Counted from the stretch's first letter, positions 46,104-59,700 are shown. The stretch: 64,000 nt of DNA from Zygnema cylindricum (GCA_037447655.1 JBBHKE010001244.1:288346-352345), one strand, 5' to 3'. A program made the numbers and translations. The notes: generated by a model from the sequence alone, not told the origin.

Positions 46104-49100
46104 TTACAATTGAGGACCCGACTTTAGGACTTCGTCCGGAATCGTATGGTGAGTTCCTTCCATGTCATATTCGATAAATGTTTTGAAATTTTTCTGAAAC
46201 ATATCCCCGAGATTTCGCAATGTTTTCTTGAACTCTTCCTTGTCCTCCCACTGCATATACCCAAATTCAATTCCACCAAAAAAATAAAAACATGTCAAAA
46301 GCTACTTCTATATTTATCGCTAAAAAATGTCCGAGAACCTAATTTCCGAGAACCTTATTTTGTCATTTTGTACATGATATCAAAAGATAAAACAGACAAT
46401 CCCAGGAAATCAGATGTCAAAGATTTGTTTCCCTACATAAAGATTTCTTTTAGACTTGTTTACATGACAGCAACATATGATGACTTCCTTCACGTCTCTC
46501 TTCCTCTCTCTCTCGTCCTCTTCACTCTTCGATTGTTTACAACTAGAAAGAGGTAATGTTTGACAATGACTTTCACTTTTCAATTCTATTTTTATCTCTT
46601 TATATTTCTATTCCTACCTGCCGCTCACCCGCAGTCTCTCCTTTCAACAATACTGTCATTCATCTTCCAAAGGGGAAAACGCCCCTCTACCTCTCCCCCT
46701 TCTTCCCAGCTGTCTCACCTGATCCTCTGGCTGGAGAATCTCCGAAGGAACTCCGTTACAAGTCGTGGGCACATGGAGACCGAAAACTTCCGTTGTCACG
46801 TATTCCGACTCATTGAGGGAACCGTCGTGAATGGCGTCGATAATGGCTCGAGTTTGTTTCAGTTTCATTCTATGACCCACTCCGTAACTGCCACCTGTCC
46901 ATCCGGTGTTGACCAACCAGGCGGTGGTTCCGTGACGCTTCAATTTGTCGGCCAATAGTGTGGCGTATTTGGCGGGATGCCACATCATAAAGGCGGAACC
47001 GAAACAAGCCGAGAAAGTCGCTTCCGGTTCTTTGACTCCCATTTCCGTTCCGGCAACCTGCGAAAGATAAAATCGGAGAAAGCAAATGGGAAAGTTAAGA
47101 AATTGAGAAAGAAAATGGGCGGAGAAAGATAGATTTAGAAAATTGAGCAGGAAAATGCGAAAAAGTCGAAAAGAGTTAAAAAAATGAGAAAGAAAATGAG
47201 AGTTCACTCTGCAAGGATTTTTTGTTCAAAAATACTGCCACAGAGTGCACAAATTGTCAATTGTCATCAGATCTTCTGTAAGAGATGTAAAAAGTATGAA
47301 TACCCTAGAATCTTTTTTTGATACCTTTTGTTTTAAACCATGTAAAAACTTGTGACATTTCGTTCCTCACACCTAGAAATGCGTTACAATGTCCGAAACA
47401 CCCAGAAGTGGATATAAAAGGGGTTTTAAAAAAAAGGGTTTTATTCGTTTACCTTTGCGGTATATCCGGAAATAAAGTGGTACATAGTTTGCTCAGGAGT
47501 CAGGCGACTGACAGGAGGGAGAACCCCAAAAGCATCACAAGTGAGGAGAATCACATTTGTGGGATGTGGTCCCACACAAGGAATTTTGGCATTGGAAATA
47601 TATTCAATTGGGTATGAGACACGTGTATTTTCTGCAAAATACACACCATATATCCAGTCAGTATTAAAAAAACATCCGAAAAACAAAAAAATCAATTAGA
47701 AGAAAAACTACTCCAGCTGTCCGACTTCAATTAGAATTTCATAAGAACAGTAGTAAAACAGTTATTTTGTGGTAGTTTATAAAACATTTAAGTGAGGTGT
47801 TCACCTCACTCCCAAAAACCCAAATTCACTAGTATTCAGGTCAAGATTTGAAACTATCTTGTTGATTTATCAAGTACTAACCTCAATTTCCCTCTTTTAT
47901 ACTCCCCTCTTTTACACTTCCCTCTTTTACATTTCCCACTTTCACGTTTCCCACTTTCACGTTTCCCACTTTCACGTTTCCCACTTTCACATTTCCCTCT
48001 TTCACATTTCCCCTTTCACCTGTAATGGAATTGTCATCGAAGTCCACCTCGCGAGTGTGAGGATCGAAAACAACATTCTCGAGAACTGAACCAAAACGGA
48101 TAGCATTGTAAATATCGGCCTCTTTTTCTTTGTCCAAATTAATACATTTAGCATAACATCCTCCCTCAATATTTGCCACTCCATCATCACTCCACGTGTG
48201 TTCATCATCTCCAATCAAATAACGGTTTGGATCGGTGGAAAGAGTAGTCTTTCCCGTTCCTGTAAGAAAGAAAAGAAAAGGGTTTGATAGTTTTAAATAA
48301 GTTTTCAAGTTCGAATTTTGAGTCACCAATATTGTCTTTTGTTTGTAATTATCTTGTCTTTTGTGGAAAGGATACTGCGCAAGTCACAAAAAAGAAATGA
48401 AAACTTGATTTGTTTTTCAACTTTATTAGAGAAGGATAAGTCATAAAAACAGTATATTATGACGCCGTAAAAGACTACTTTCAACAATGCTTCAAGAAAG
48501 CACAAAAATTGAAGAAGTGAGACAAGATTGGAAGTACAAAAAAGTACCTGAAAGGCCAAAGAAAAGAGTGACTTTATCATCCTTCGACATATTGCATCCA
48601 GAGTGGAGAGAGAGGACTCCGCGTTTTGGCATAAGATAGTTCATGAGAGAAAATAATCCTTTCTTCATTTCTCCAGCATATTCAGTTCCCAAAATGACCA
48701 TCTCCATCCTGCACAAAAAAGAAAAAAGAAAAAGAAAGAGGAAAAGTTCAGAAAAAGGAATAAAGAAAAAACAACAGGTTTCCAAAGAAGTCCTCAAAGC
48801 CAGAGAAAACACCATGTTTTCTTATGTTTGCCAGAAAAAAAGCTATTCCTGAATGAGTTAGGGAATTAACTTTGCAGAGCGAAATGTAAATGAATAGCAC
48901 AATATATTAAGCGTGGATTGAACTGAAAAAAAGATTTTAAGAATTGGAATCATAATGGAGGCAGATTTATGGAATTCTTCGAAGTGAATTTCATAAATTT
49001 CTTGATCTCTTTCAAATTATAACTTTTTGACGTATCAATAAGAGGTTTTACCGTGTCAATTCCCAAAACGGCATTTGCATTCTAAAGCAAAGAGAAGAAA

Positions 49101-52100
49101 AAGATATGTATTAAGGAGGAAAAAAAAAGATATATAGCAGAGAGAAAAGAAGATATGTATTAAGGAGGAAAAAAAAGATATATAGCAAAGAAAAAGATAT
49201 GTACTAAAGAGAGAAGAAAATACATACACGAAAGAGATAAGAAAAATATATGTACTGAAGTACCTGTTCAAGTCTATGTCAACACTCGTGTTGGAGGACA
49301 TATAGGGAGTGAGTCGATTAACCGGAAAACCTCCCGCATTGTAAACCGTAAAATCAGGCTCTCCAAAATTCTCCAACTCTTCAATTGTAGGACGGATACA
49401 CCTGAATAGAAAAGAAAAAAAAAAGAAAAAGGAAAACAACAAACAAACGTCGTTAGTTAAGCAGCTCACAAGAGGTTGCTGGAAACTTGTAACAAACAAC
49501 CATTGACTCGAGAAAAACATAAAAGATCAACAAGAATCACAGAAAAGGAAACAAATAAAAACCAAAAACAAAACGTAAACCATATGATATACAAAAACTT
49601 GAAGTTGAAGCTAAAGCGGAGCCGTTCCATTAAACAAACTGAATCAACAACTCGACATATTCATTCATGTATTAACTCAACAAAACCATTTAAACTTAAT
49701 TTAACTTTCTTCACTACATAAGAGCATAGAGAGGATTCAGGTAAAACCATATCTTACATGTTGTTCATGAAGAGAGCGTGATAGGCTCTCGCACAAACGA
49801 TTCGTACTTTCAGACGGAGTTTGGGATCCCAACCGACGAACATATCTTGGATATATACCTATAAAACCACTATAGAAAATACCATAAGAACCACTATGAA
49901 AAAACAGAATCAACAAAAAAAGCAGCAAGAAATAAAAAAATATGTACCGATATAACCACAGTAGAGATCAACAAAAAACAACCATAACTGTCAACAAAAA
50001 ACCACCATAACTGTCAACAAAAAACCATCAAAAGACCAACAAAATGCAAAAAAAATAGCAGGCAAAGCTATTTTATGAAAACCTACTTGTTTCAAAACTC
50101 AGCCAAATTGAGAAAAACCTCATCCTTTTCATTTTATATCCATCTATTTCTTTCATCTTTTCATTTATTTAAAGTTTACACTCACCCTCGGCATAATGTT
50201 GAGGTAATCCACGGCACGCTCCCGATTCACCATGAATGTGTATTCGTCCATTTCCAGATTAGGGGACTTGCTGTATTTCCAACAACAGCAAGAAAAAAAA
50301 AAAGAGAAGATCAACTACTTTGACTTTAAGTTCAAGACAGAAAGTTGCTAAGAACAGACAAAAACAGTATATTCGCTGCCAAATAAAGGATATTCTTCCT
50401 GTCTAACACAGGAACAAGGAATAAATTGCATTGCGACCAACCTGTGCTACAATTTCTGTAACTTTTTTAACTTTAAACCAATTTCTAACTGTTTACACAA
50501 ATAACAAACAGATTAACCAAGTCTGTTTTTCAAGAAGGCTCACCTGCTCCATATTTTTTCATTAAAATATTTCACAGTTGACAAACATAATTGCATAGCT
50601 TGTCTCTCTCCCACTCCCTCTCCCCGCCTCCCTCTCTCTCCTGCTCCCTCTCTCTCCCTCACCCCCTCCCCAATCCACCATTTACAGTGCTCACCTTCCC
50701 CACCACAGATCCTCTGCGTGGTTTCGTTCCTTCACAACTCGCTTGTCCTTGGGAGACCTTCCTGTCTTCTCTCCAGAGAGAGTAGCCAAAGCTCCAGATG
50801 AGACAACAAAATTTTTGTCCTCATGTGCCAAAGCATATTCGTAAAGCTCTGCAAGAAGAACAAAAAGGAACAAAAAAAAAAAAAACCAAACAAGAGTCAG
50901 AATCACTTCCACCTCAACATATATGTATAGATAGTACTCCAAAGAATTCTATGCAAAAAAAAACAAGTGAGTCTGAGATACTATGGGAGAAGAGGCATGT
51001 CTCTACTGTTTCTTTACAACATTCCTTGCTTTCTGTAACCTCTATTTTCCCATAGTCAAAGCCCTTTGGATTTCATTATCCATTAAAAACAGCCAGTAGT
51101 TTTGGAGAAACCCAAGTGACAAAAACAAAACAAGCAGAAAAATTGTATTTGCAGTACACTGCCCATCCCTATAAGACTTACAACCGAGTGCGTGCTGTCT
51201 ACATTGTTGTTTTGACGCAAAAACATCAACACTATTTAGTTAAGTGGCCCATAAACGAGCACATGTGGCAAAACAAAATTTTAGTTTAGTTTGTACTAAA
51301 TCCACTTTTATGCTAAAAAATCACTAACTTTGATAGCGATTTTCACGATTTATGGCAAGTTTCCTTTCTCTTCCCCTTTCTCTTGTTTCGTACAAATGCA
51401 ATTTGAAACATAAAAGAAGTTATATTACCTGCAGGAGACAAATTTCTCAGAACTTCCTTGGGATTGAGCTTCGCGACAAAAATGTCGTCAGAGACAAGAG
51501 GAGGCACTTCCTGACCACTTTTCTGTTTCACGTCCTCCAACAGGCTTGAGGCTCGGCTGCTCTTCTCGGCTGGTACGGACGAAAGTTTGGAGGGAGCCAT
51601 CGTCATTTCTGTCACACCTTGATACGTCGCTTTCTGCACCACAAGATAAAACTTCCAAATGAGTGTTGAAGCTTTGCTATTGAAACTGAAACTGAGTTGA
51701 AACTGGAATTGAGTAGAAAGTGTTGAACGATAGGATGACACTATTTAGGGTAACGAGAATGTTTAGTGAAAAGTTAATCTTTATTTAGATCAGATTATTT
51801 AGTTCCATAGGCGTGGATATCTTCATAAAATAAAGTAAAAATAAAAAATAAATTATTTACAAAGGAGTAGATATTTTTGTTTAGTCAAATGAAAATATTC
51901 AATAGAGTATTCAGTCGAGTATTTAGTCAAATGAAAATGTTTGGTCAGACAAGAAATGTTTAATCAACAGTTTGTCAAAATGAGAATGTTTACTCGAATG
52001 AAAATAAATAGTCAGATGAAAATATTAAAGTCAAATGAAAACATTTTTCCAAGTTTATATAAAGAAAATTTTCATCAAGCTTGAACCGCAACACTATATA

Positions 52101-52375
52101 ATTGTTTTAAACATCTCTGGAATTTTTGACCTATCTAGTCAAAATAAAGTCCAAGGTAAGACCTCAGGAATTGAATCAGAACCAGAAATCTCATAAGCAA
52201 CAAAAAAGAGACAAACATGGAGGGATTCAAAAAAATGTACCTTGCTGGAATCGAGTTTTGCGAAACTTGTCGGAAAAAATGAAGAGGAAAAGTGTACTTC
52301 ATTTCCACCAACTCTCTGGCTTTGACTTCCTTGTAAAGAAGAAGTAGCCATTGGCTTAAGAGTAACAGCATCCAT
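46104..52375 (-). CDS. PCK: Phosphoenolpyruvate carboxykinase (ATP)
   Basis: Converts oxaloacetate plus ATP to PEP, CO2 and ADP; cytosolic in plants, used in gluconeogenesis and C4/CAM-type decarboxylation. Exons 5' to 3' on the minus strand: 52375-52241, 51633-51429, 50848-50695, 50270-50186, 49858-49758, 49401-49264, 48708-48548, 48259-48020, 47631-47453, 47057-46719, 46250-46104. All are GT-AG and phases close, giving 627 aa; plant enzymes are about 670 and the shortening is in the N terminus. Visible motifs: [36 protein letters not shown], the kinase loop [11 protein letters not shown] (about 324-334), [50 protein letters not shown]. The start at 52375 is the first in-frame ATG of an exon that joins exon 2 in phase; the N-terminal 100 residues are poorly conserved, so the start is less certain than the rest. 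Confidence 0.97.
47890..48017. repeat. 15-bp minisatellite in a PEPCK intron
   Basis: About eight tandem units of TTTCCCACTTTCACG and variants. The array ends immediately next to the 5' splice site of the intron following exon 8 (exon end 48020), so the first intron bases are effectively part of the array. Confidence 0.92.
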
Positions 52376-54960
52376 AGCTTCAATATGAGATATATGACAA
52401 ATACCTCTGAGACAAACAAACGATACGTCAATTACAAGAAAAATAGTAAAAAGGAAAAGAAAAAAGGAGCAAAGATATAAGACCTGAAACGAAAATGTAG
52501 AGAAAAAAAGGAGATTAGACAGAGAATGATAGAAATGAAAGCAAACAACATTACGAGTTGAAAAATCCTATTTATATCCTCCAGATATTCAGTAAAATGT
52601 CTTGGAAAGTAAGCATATAGAAAATAAGAATAACTGGAAACAAAGTCATTGCTGCAACAAAGTCGAGTCAAAAAGCTGATGCATTAAAAAATATATTTCT
52701 TACCAACTTTTACAGAAAAAGACTTGAAACTTACCAGTTTTCAGTCACTAAAATGAACCTTTGTATCCTCAGAGAAAACTATCACTAAAATAGAAAACAC
52801 TGACTTAAAAAAGCGAAGTAGATTTTTCAAATGAAGAAGTGAGAGAGAGAGGGAGAGAGAGAGAGAGAATACAAAACAACTGCTTCTGGAGAATACCATG
52901 ACAACATGATTGTCCAAGAGCTGGTTTATTTGGATCAGCAATCCGTTCGCACGTGCGTATGTCGGTCGGCATGTGCGGGTCTGTCGGTGAGCATGCGAGC
53001 CTAGGCCAGCGTGGCGGACAGCATGTGCCTTGCCGCGCTGGAGGAAGATCCGTATTTTGAAAGACCAGCGATGTTTTCGTCGTTGATGTCCAATTCGTAC
53101 GGATTTCAACTTTTTTACGAAAACTACGTAGTATTCGTCTTTTTCATACTTTTCGTAAAATTCGTGTAAATTTCGCTGTACGGCCATGTGCAGAAATGTA
53201 CGGAAATCGTAATCTTAGAAAATCCTTAAAAATCTTAGAAAGTACGGAAATTAAACAGAAATGTACGAAATTGCATAAAAGTGTACCCTAAAAAACCTAA
53301 TAGTACGAAATATCTACGGAAGCCGTACTGAAATATAAATGAACGTACGGCAGTGTACCTTAAAAAACCTAAAAATCCCCTAAAATAACCCTAAAATGTA
53401 CGAACATAGACGGACACTGTACGTAAGTGTCCAAATAATGTACGGATAAAAAGCAAGGTACGCATTTTATTAACTTTTCAAAAGCGTTTGATGCGTACCG
53501 TACGTAGTATTCGTTAGTTTATACCGTGCGTAATATGCGCACGGGACATCTATGGTTTTCGTAAACATTCTGTACTTTTTATTACAGAGAAAAATACATG
53601 ACTTGGGCAAAGGAATATAAAATTTGTCAAATTGAGGAGTTTCGTACGCGTTAACGGAATGGAGGCTTATTATTGGTCAAAGTTTTTTCTTAACAGAAAA
53701 TAAAGAAAAATATCAGATCTAGTACAGTCGTACGAAATAGGTGGCGATATCGTTTTTTCCAAGTCAGCAAAGTGAGACGAGATATTTTCCAAAAAGTTTG
53801 GTTCGCCACATGGTCAATTCCACCTCGTCTTCGCGAACCGATTACGACAACAGCGGAGCAAATGGCCTCAACGCGATTGGCTGCTCGTTCCGATTGACGA
53901 CGGTATCATTTGGCGACGGTATCAATTAAATCACTAGAAAAGTGGCAAACGTGCACTGTGAAGGGTCGGCGCCCATTGACCAGTTCTCATTCCACTGACG
54001 GAATTAATGACGCTTAGGCAGTTTCTTCCCGTCAGATTCATAATGGGCGGCCAAGATGTGTTTGAAACACCTACGTCGTGGGCTATACGCGCATGGTGGC
54101 ATCAATCTTAAAGGTTTCCGTACTGGAAGTTTTTTTTCCGGACAGTCTTGCACTTTTGCTTTGTATTCTGCAACCGTGTCGTTTTCCACACCGATTTATG
54201 ACCATTGGCAGATTCCTTGGAGCCAAATCAAGTAAAGCATGCTCGATTTCTAGACCCCCCCGCCCGTACGTTAATGGTAGCAAAAGATTTTTCGAATAAC
54301 GTACGAAATAATTATGTATAATATTGTACCGCTGTTCGTCCGTATGAGAGAAAAATAGAAAATCATGCAATCGGCACGTGCGTCGCACTGCTTATCGCAG
54401 AATCGCCTGTCTGAACGCCCGGCTGGGATTCTCAAGGGTTTACGGCGGATCGCTGTGTTGAAGTACACCGCCGTGAATCATTGTGGTTTATTATTAGTGT
54501 GGATCAGTTGCAAGCAACTGTTTGCGCTGTTTTACCCTGTTTGCTTTGAAACGTACGATTCATGTTGCGCACTAAAACAAAAACCATATTCTTGAAAAAG
54601 AACGGATAAGGAATCTAACAGTAACAGCTAATACGGTGACGATCTTGAAGATTTCTTCAACGGCTCTCCGGATAACCCGGAATAAACAAAAGATATTTTT
54701 CTGGCGTTCTTTGCTATAATGCCCATCGCTATTGGGAGTAATGTAAACCTTTCCAAATATTTCCAACGCACTCCAAACACTTCAACGAAATTTGTAACAT
54801 CATCCTTGACCTGGTTTTGAACTAACTACGGTCATGCTTGGACCGAATATAAGGTGGATTGCTTACGAGCATGTCCTTAAAGGTGGTATTGTGTATCGGC
54901 GTGTTCCTCACATTCACGACTTCATGAGACTTCATGCACTATGTACGGTAAACCGTCAAT
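52376..54960. other. PEPCK upstream region, no further gene supported
   Basis: It holds the promoter and 5' UTR of the minus-strand PEPCK gene, a (GA)n tract near 52845-52868, and a block at about 53090-53560 unusually dense in GTACG/CGTAC motifs. Short frames at 53741-54595 show no family features. Confidence 0.5.
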
Positions 54961-54971
54961 TTGTACATAAC

Positions 54972-55090
54972 AAGATTTTGTTACAAAAGCACGATGGTAA
55001 ACCATCTGAGTACGTGGGAACCAAAAATAAAAGAAGTGGACGGCGAAGTCAAAACTGAAAAGCTAAATGTGGAGGGAATGGAATCGATTT
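54972..55090 (-). mobile_element. LINE 3'-tail fragment
   Basis: TTGTTACAAAAGCACGATGG and the following bases resemble the tails at 44600, 16690 and 20253. It is a short remnant without coding sequence. Confidence 0.45.
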
Positions 55091-55527
55091 GTATGGATGG
55101 AATAAGGGAATATATCATAGTCTATTGCACTTCAATTACGCAAGAGAGACGTTATGGAGTATTTTTCTTTCGATCATGGCTGAGATAAGTTGAGTTTGCT
55201 TGTTTCTTTGGGCCGCTGACATGCTTGAGCTTAAATTCTTCAGTAATCTATATTTCCTGAGGTCGATTGTCAGCATGGTTTAATAAAACAGAACCCTCGT
55301 GAGATTTATCCTCGAAACCCACCGGGCAGGTTTTCCTCTTATGCACTACGAGTTGGTTGTGGGTATTTCAGGTCAAAATAGTGATTATTTTGTTGTTAAG
55401 GGTCAGGGGAGGGTTGGCTTAGTCAAGGTCGTATAATCTAGTAACTTGGTTCTACATTTCGTTATCATGGTTTTTTTTTTTTTTTTGTATTTTCGCTTTT
55501 CACCTCCTCTCTCTCCTAGGTAATGAT

Positions 55528-56167
55528 TAGTGTTGGGTAACGAAGACCAATTGCCGATATTCGATATATGTCGAATTTTAGGTGTCCGATAATCGATATA
55601 TCGAATCCATGTACCTAGAAGCTGAATATCCAGATATATATGCAATATTTTTTTTTTTCCTGATTTTTTTTTTCAAACCTCCCCTCAGGGGGGGGGGGGG
55701 GGGGGGGGGGTATCCGTACGATTTTCCGTAATTTAACTGTACGGACACCTATTTTTTGCGATACATATCGCGATTCATTCTATCTTTTTCTTTATTCTAT
55801 TTAGGGTTATTTTCAGTATGTTGTCTCTTAAATAGAGTGGTGTACGGTCAGTGTCAGACCGTACATAAGTGTACCTTTTTAAGTTAAAAAAGTACAATAA
55901 ATTAGTTTTAGTAACCGCGGACGCATGAGAATGTGCGTTCTAAAAAGGAAAAAGAACTAGGTCGTAAAAAATCCCGATTGCACATATTCGTCCGACATCC
56001 GTACGATTTTCCGTAATTTAACTGTACGGACACCTATTTTTTGCAATACATATCGCGATAACTTATGTTGGTCCCGGTACGATATATCGAGGAATCTGCT
56101 CGAACGATATTCGATATATCGAATATCGAATTTATCGCGATATGAATTTACCCGTTACCCAACACTA
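55528..56167. mobile_element. Non-autonomous hAT-like element, TAGTGTTGGGTA family
   Basis: Ends TAGTGTTGGGTAACG and CGTTACCCAACACTA, flanked by perfect 8-bp repeats GTAATGAT (55520-55527, 56168-56175). Subterminal ATATCG palindromes are dense (GATATTCGATAT, CGATATATCG). It contains a poly-G run at 55688-55710. There is no transposase. Confidence 0.92.
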
Positions 56168-56249
56168 GTAATGATAACGTTCGCAAAAAGTCACATGAAT
56201 AGACAATAAACATGGTCCAAATCACATGAGGACGATCGAGAACATCGTA

Positions 56250-56465
56250 GTATGACACCAAATACCAAAATGTGCACTAGTGGGCAATCATAATTAGTGC
56301 AACAGGGTCAACCTGAACTGTAATATTGAAGTGAAAACTTCCTTCACTGTTTCAGAATAAAGGGATATATACCGGACAACCATTATTAGTGCACACCCAC
56401 ACAGGGCCAGCCTTAACAAGTCACAATTTTGAAGTGAAAACTTACTTCACTGTTTCAGGAAAAAG
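56250..56465. repeat. Two direct copies of a roughly 110-bp block
   Basis: ATTAGTGCA, CAGGGYCARCCT and TTGAAGTGAAAACTT.CTTCACTGTTTCAG recur in the same order about 110 bp apart, just downstream of the AVT1-like gene. Confidence 0.75.
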
Positions 56466-56791
56466 GTAGCTAAAAAATATACTATTGCCAGTTACATGAA
56501 CTTCACAAAAGCAGAGCCTCTAAGCTTCGTTGAAATGGGCAGCAATAACAAACTACGAATTCTGAAAAATAATAAACACATCTATAATCACCTCCACAGA
56601 CTATTCAGTAGACTTATTTCTGTAACCGGCGTTGAATACTCTAACATCCTACACCGAGATTCATAACAGGGAAGATGAAGGAATGCAACCGGTTTCAACT
56701 TCCAACCTACGTATTTTTTCCATTATGTCCTGGCAATTAACCAGGTTTCCACTTTCAACTTAATATAATTATTTCCATTACTTTCTCGTGG

Positions 56792-59700
56792 CTATCTAAG
56801 CACCGCAAGCAATGGATTGGAAGGAGGATTGGGACTGTCCGGGTGCCTCCAGCTGTCCACAATACCGGCCACAGAGGCGTATGTACCGGCAATGGCACAA
56901 CAAAATCCCACAAGCATAATAGAATAGCAAAGAATAACCTGCACATGCATAAAGGGAAGGCATTAGAAACCAGTCGTGTTAATTTGTTGAAAAGCATACA
57001 AATCAATCGTGTTTTTTTTTCAAAAGCATGACAAACCAGTTGCGTTATTTCGTGGAAAGCATGTAAATCAGTAATGTCAACTAGTTGTTTTTTTTCTTTT
57101 GCTGAAAGTTTCCTTTATCTGCCTCTTTTCCCCCATACCTACAGCTTACAGGGAACAGAACAGCAATCGCACCTCCTAACATGTTACTTATGTTACCCTT
57201 GGACATACAACCTTGGGCATACAGAAAAGGTGAAAAGTGTTCTTTTTTGCAATGAATCCTCCCTCGCGAGTACAATATCTCTCAGCTAAGTCTGGTCTCT
57301 GTCAGAACTCAAAAATACATATCCTCAACAACTTCTCATAGCTCCACTCTGTAAATGAAAGCCATTCAGCTGCTCCACTCTGTTTTTAAGCGTTCTATGC
57401 TGCCCTTCTCACATCTTCTTGCACACCATTTGATAAACCTTTCCCATATTCGGACTATACAGCATGTTTATATGCATTCATCAGTCGACTGGCCAAAAAC
57501 AATAAAACTTGCCCTTAGTTCAAATGTCCAAAAATTATTGGAAACGCCAATGTGGTATGCCCATACTGTACGCATATTACACGGCATAATGATGGGGTTT
57601 TACCACATATACCATTCCCTATATTTTTCCCACATTTGAACAATGGAGTTTTCTAAAGAACACGGTTTGCGGGGCAAGTGCAAACACACCTGAACAGTCG
57701 AGGCACGTTTCCCGAGAATCCGGATGTAGCAGGCACATGGGAGGATCACCGACTGAAGGCAAAAAACCAGTAATAACATCGACTACTATATGAGTTCACA
57801 AAATTTTCAATAGGAAGATTACTGCAAATTGCATCATGCGTGATGATTTGCAAGCCAATTCAACCACAATTGTATGGATGACCAGCTTGAGAGTAAGACG
57901 CTTACCACTGACATGCTGAGAAAAGCTCCGGTAAATGCCATGACATATCCTGTAGCATGAGTACCCCACATTGTAGCAAGGGCAAAATCAATCAGGCAAG
58001 GTTGCAGGAACACATCATACAGCATCTTACCCATAAATGGATAGAAAGATGAAAGAACGACAAGTTCAAAGCAACTTGACTGGTTCATCAGCTTTGTTGG
58101 CCTCTTTCTTTCTCTCTGGATCTTTCTGTCCTCTTTCACTCTTACGTTTTTCCTTTATTTCTCTCTCTCTTTCTCTCCTTCTCTCTCAAGACACTTAAAG
58201 AAGGCAACATACGCACCGAAAAAGGGTATCAGTAGAGCCACAATTACTGTGGATACCACAAGCATTGTCCGAATGAAGAGTGATGCATGGCGGTATCCAG
58301 AGCTATCTGGGTGCATGGGAAGAAGCTCCTCAAGACAGAGGGCGACTGGAGTCATAGTCAGAGCAAATGTGCAGCCAAAATAGTCAAGGAACCTTAAACT
58401 CTTCCAATAAAACAGCAAGATCTAAGCAAAACGAGACCTTCCTAAGGGTGAGGGTGCTGATATAATAAATGCATGAGATGAAAAGCACGGACGACAACAA
58501 GAGACTGTTTTTGCCAACAGGGGTGACAGACTCTTCTCAGGACAAAGTGGCTACAATCAGCTGCGAATAAGATGCTATCAAAAAACATTCATGTACAAAA
58601 GTATTATATTCATGTATATATTATATATATACATATATGATAGATATATTAATAAAATACAATATATATTTATGTCGTTCATATCAATGTCCAATTCTGG
58701 ATCAGCAGACTCATTACGAGGCCACGTGTGGAGCATGGGAGGATATTTTGTGAACGGATTCACCACCTGCACCCTCCAATCAACCTTAGCGATTCACAAG
58801 TTGATCCAGAAACCTCAAGGTTATTTTCCAGAATCATACCCCCAAAACATGCCTGGCCCAGCCATAGCTGCAGCTATTACAATTTAATGATCAGAACAAC
58901 ACAAGCACACAACAAACATTAATTAAACAAACACTATAGACAAGAATTTGCCATAGACATTGAAAGTAACATTTATTCCACCAACTGTAGCCTAAAAAGA
59001 GAATCTGTAGACTCCTGGTTGGGGAACTACACTGCCCATCGCTATCAGCGTTAAAGAAAAATTAGCGTCAGCGCTAATTTAGTGTAAAAAAGCGCTACTT
59101 TGTGTATCAGTTAACTTTGGCACTTAACACCAAATTGTGTGTCGCCTTTGTATCATGTACACTGAGCTGGCATAAACACTATTTCAAGAGTGAATGCCAT
59201 ATTCTGACAGCATCTGCCGGGTGACGTACTTGTGGGTTTGAAAATCGTATGAAACATACAAATTAGAGTAGAAGTTAACAGTAATTTAGGTTATTTTACG
59301 CTATTTTCTGGTTGAGATTAAGTATTCTTCTTTATTACCCTAAAAGTTTACACTTCATGCTCACGCTAATTCCAACGGCTAACAGCTTTGTGGTCCAGAC
59401 TAATGACCTACGGACAGTTTAACGAGTAAAAAAAGTATTAGCATGGGGATCTTATTAGCGATATTAATTCAAATTCAATTCCAAATGAAATGGCTGATTC
59501 TGAACCAATTAAAAAATTAGCGCTAAGGAAAAAGCAATTAGTGTCACTGATACTATTTTTGGTTCCAGGGGTAATATCTAGGGACACCGACATAGTGTTA
59601 TTGATGCTTTAACGATACACAGTTGTAGCAACTGAAGGCCAACAATACAACAAAAACCACCATGGTCAAGGCATGACATACCGTGGTCCAAACAGCAATT

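Noticed and set aside
53741-54595. Small coding genes between PEPCK and the next repeat
   Set aside because: Frames of 60-100 residues on both strands overlap each other and show no conserved motif.
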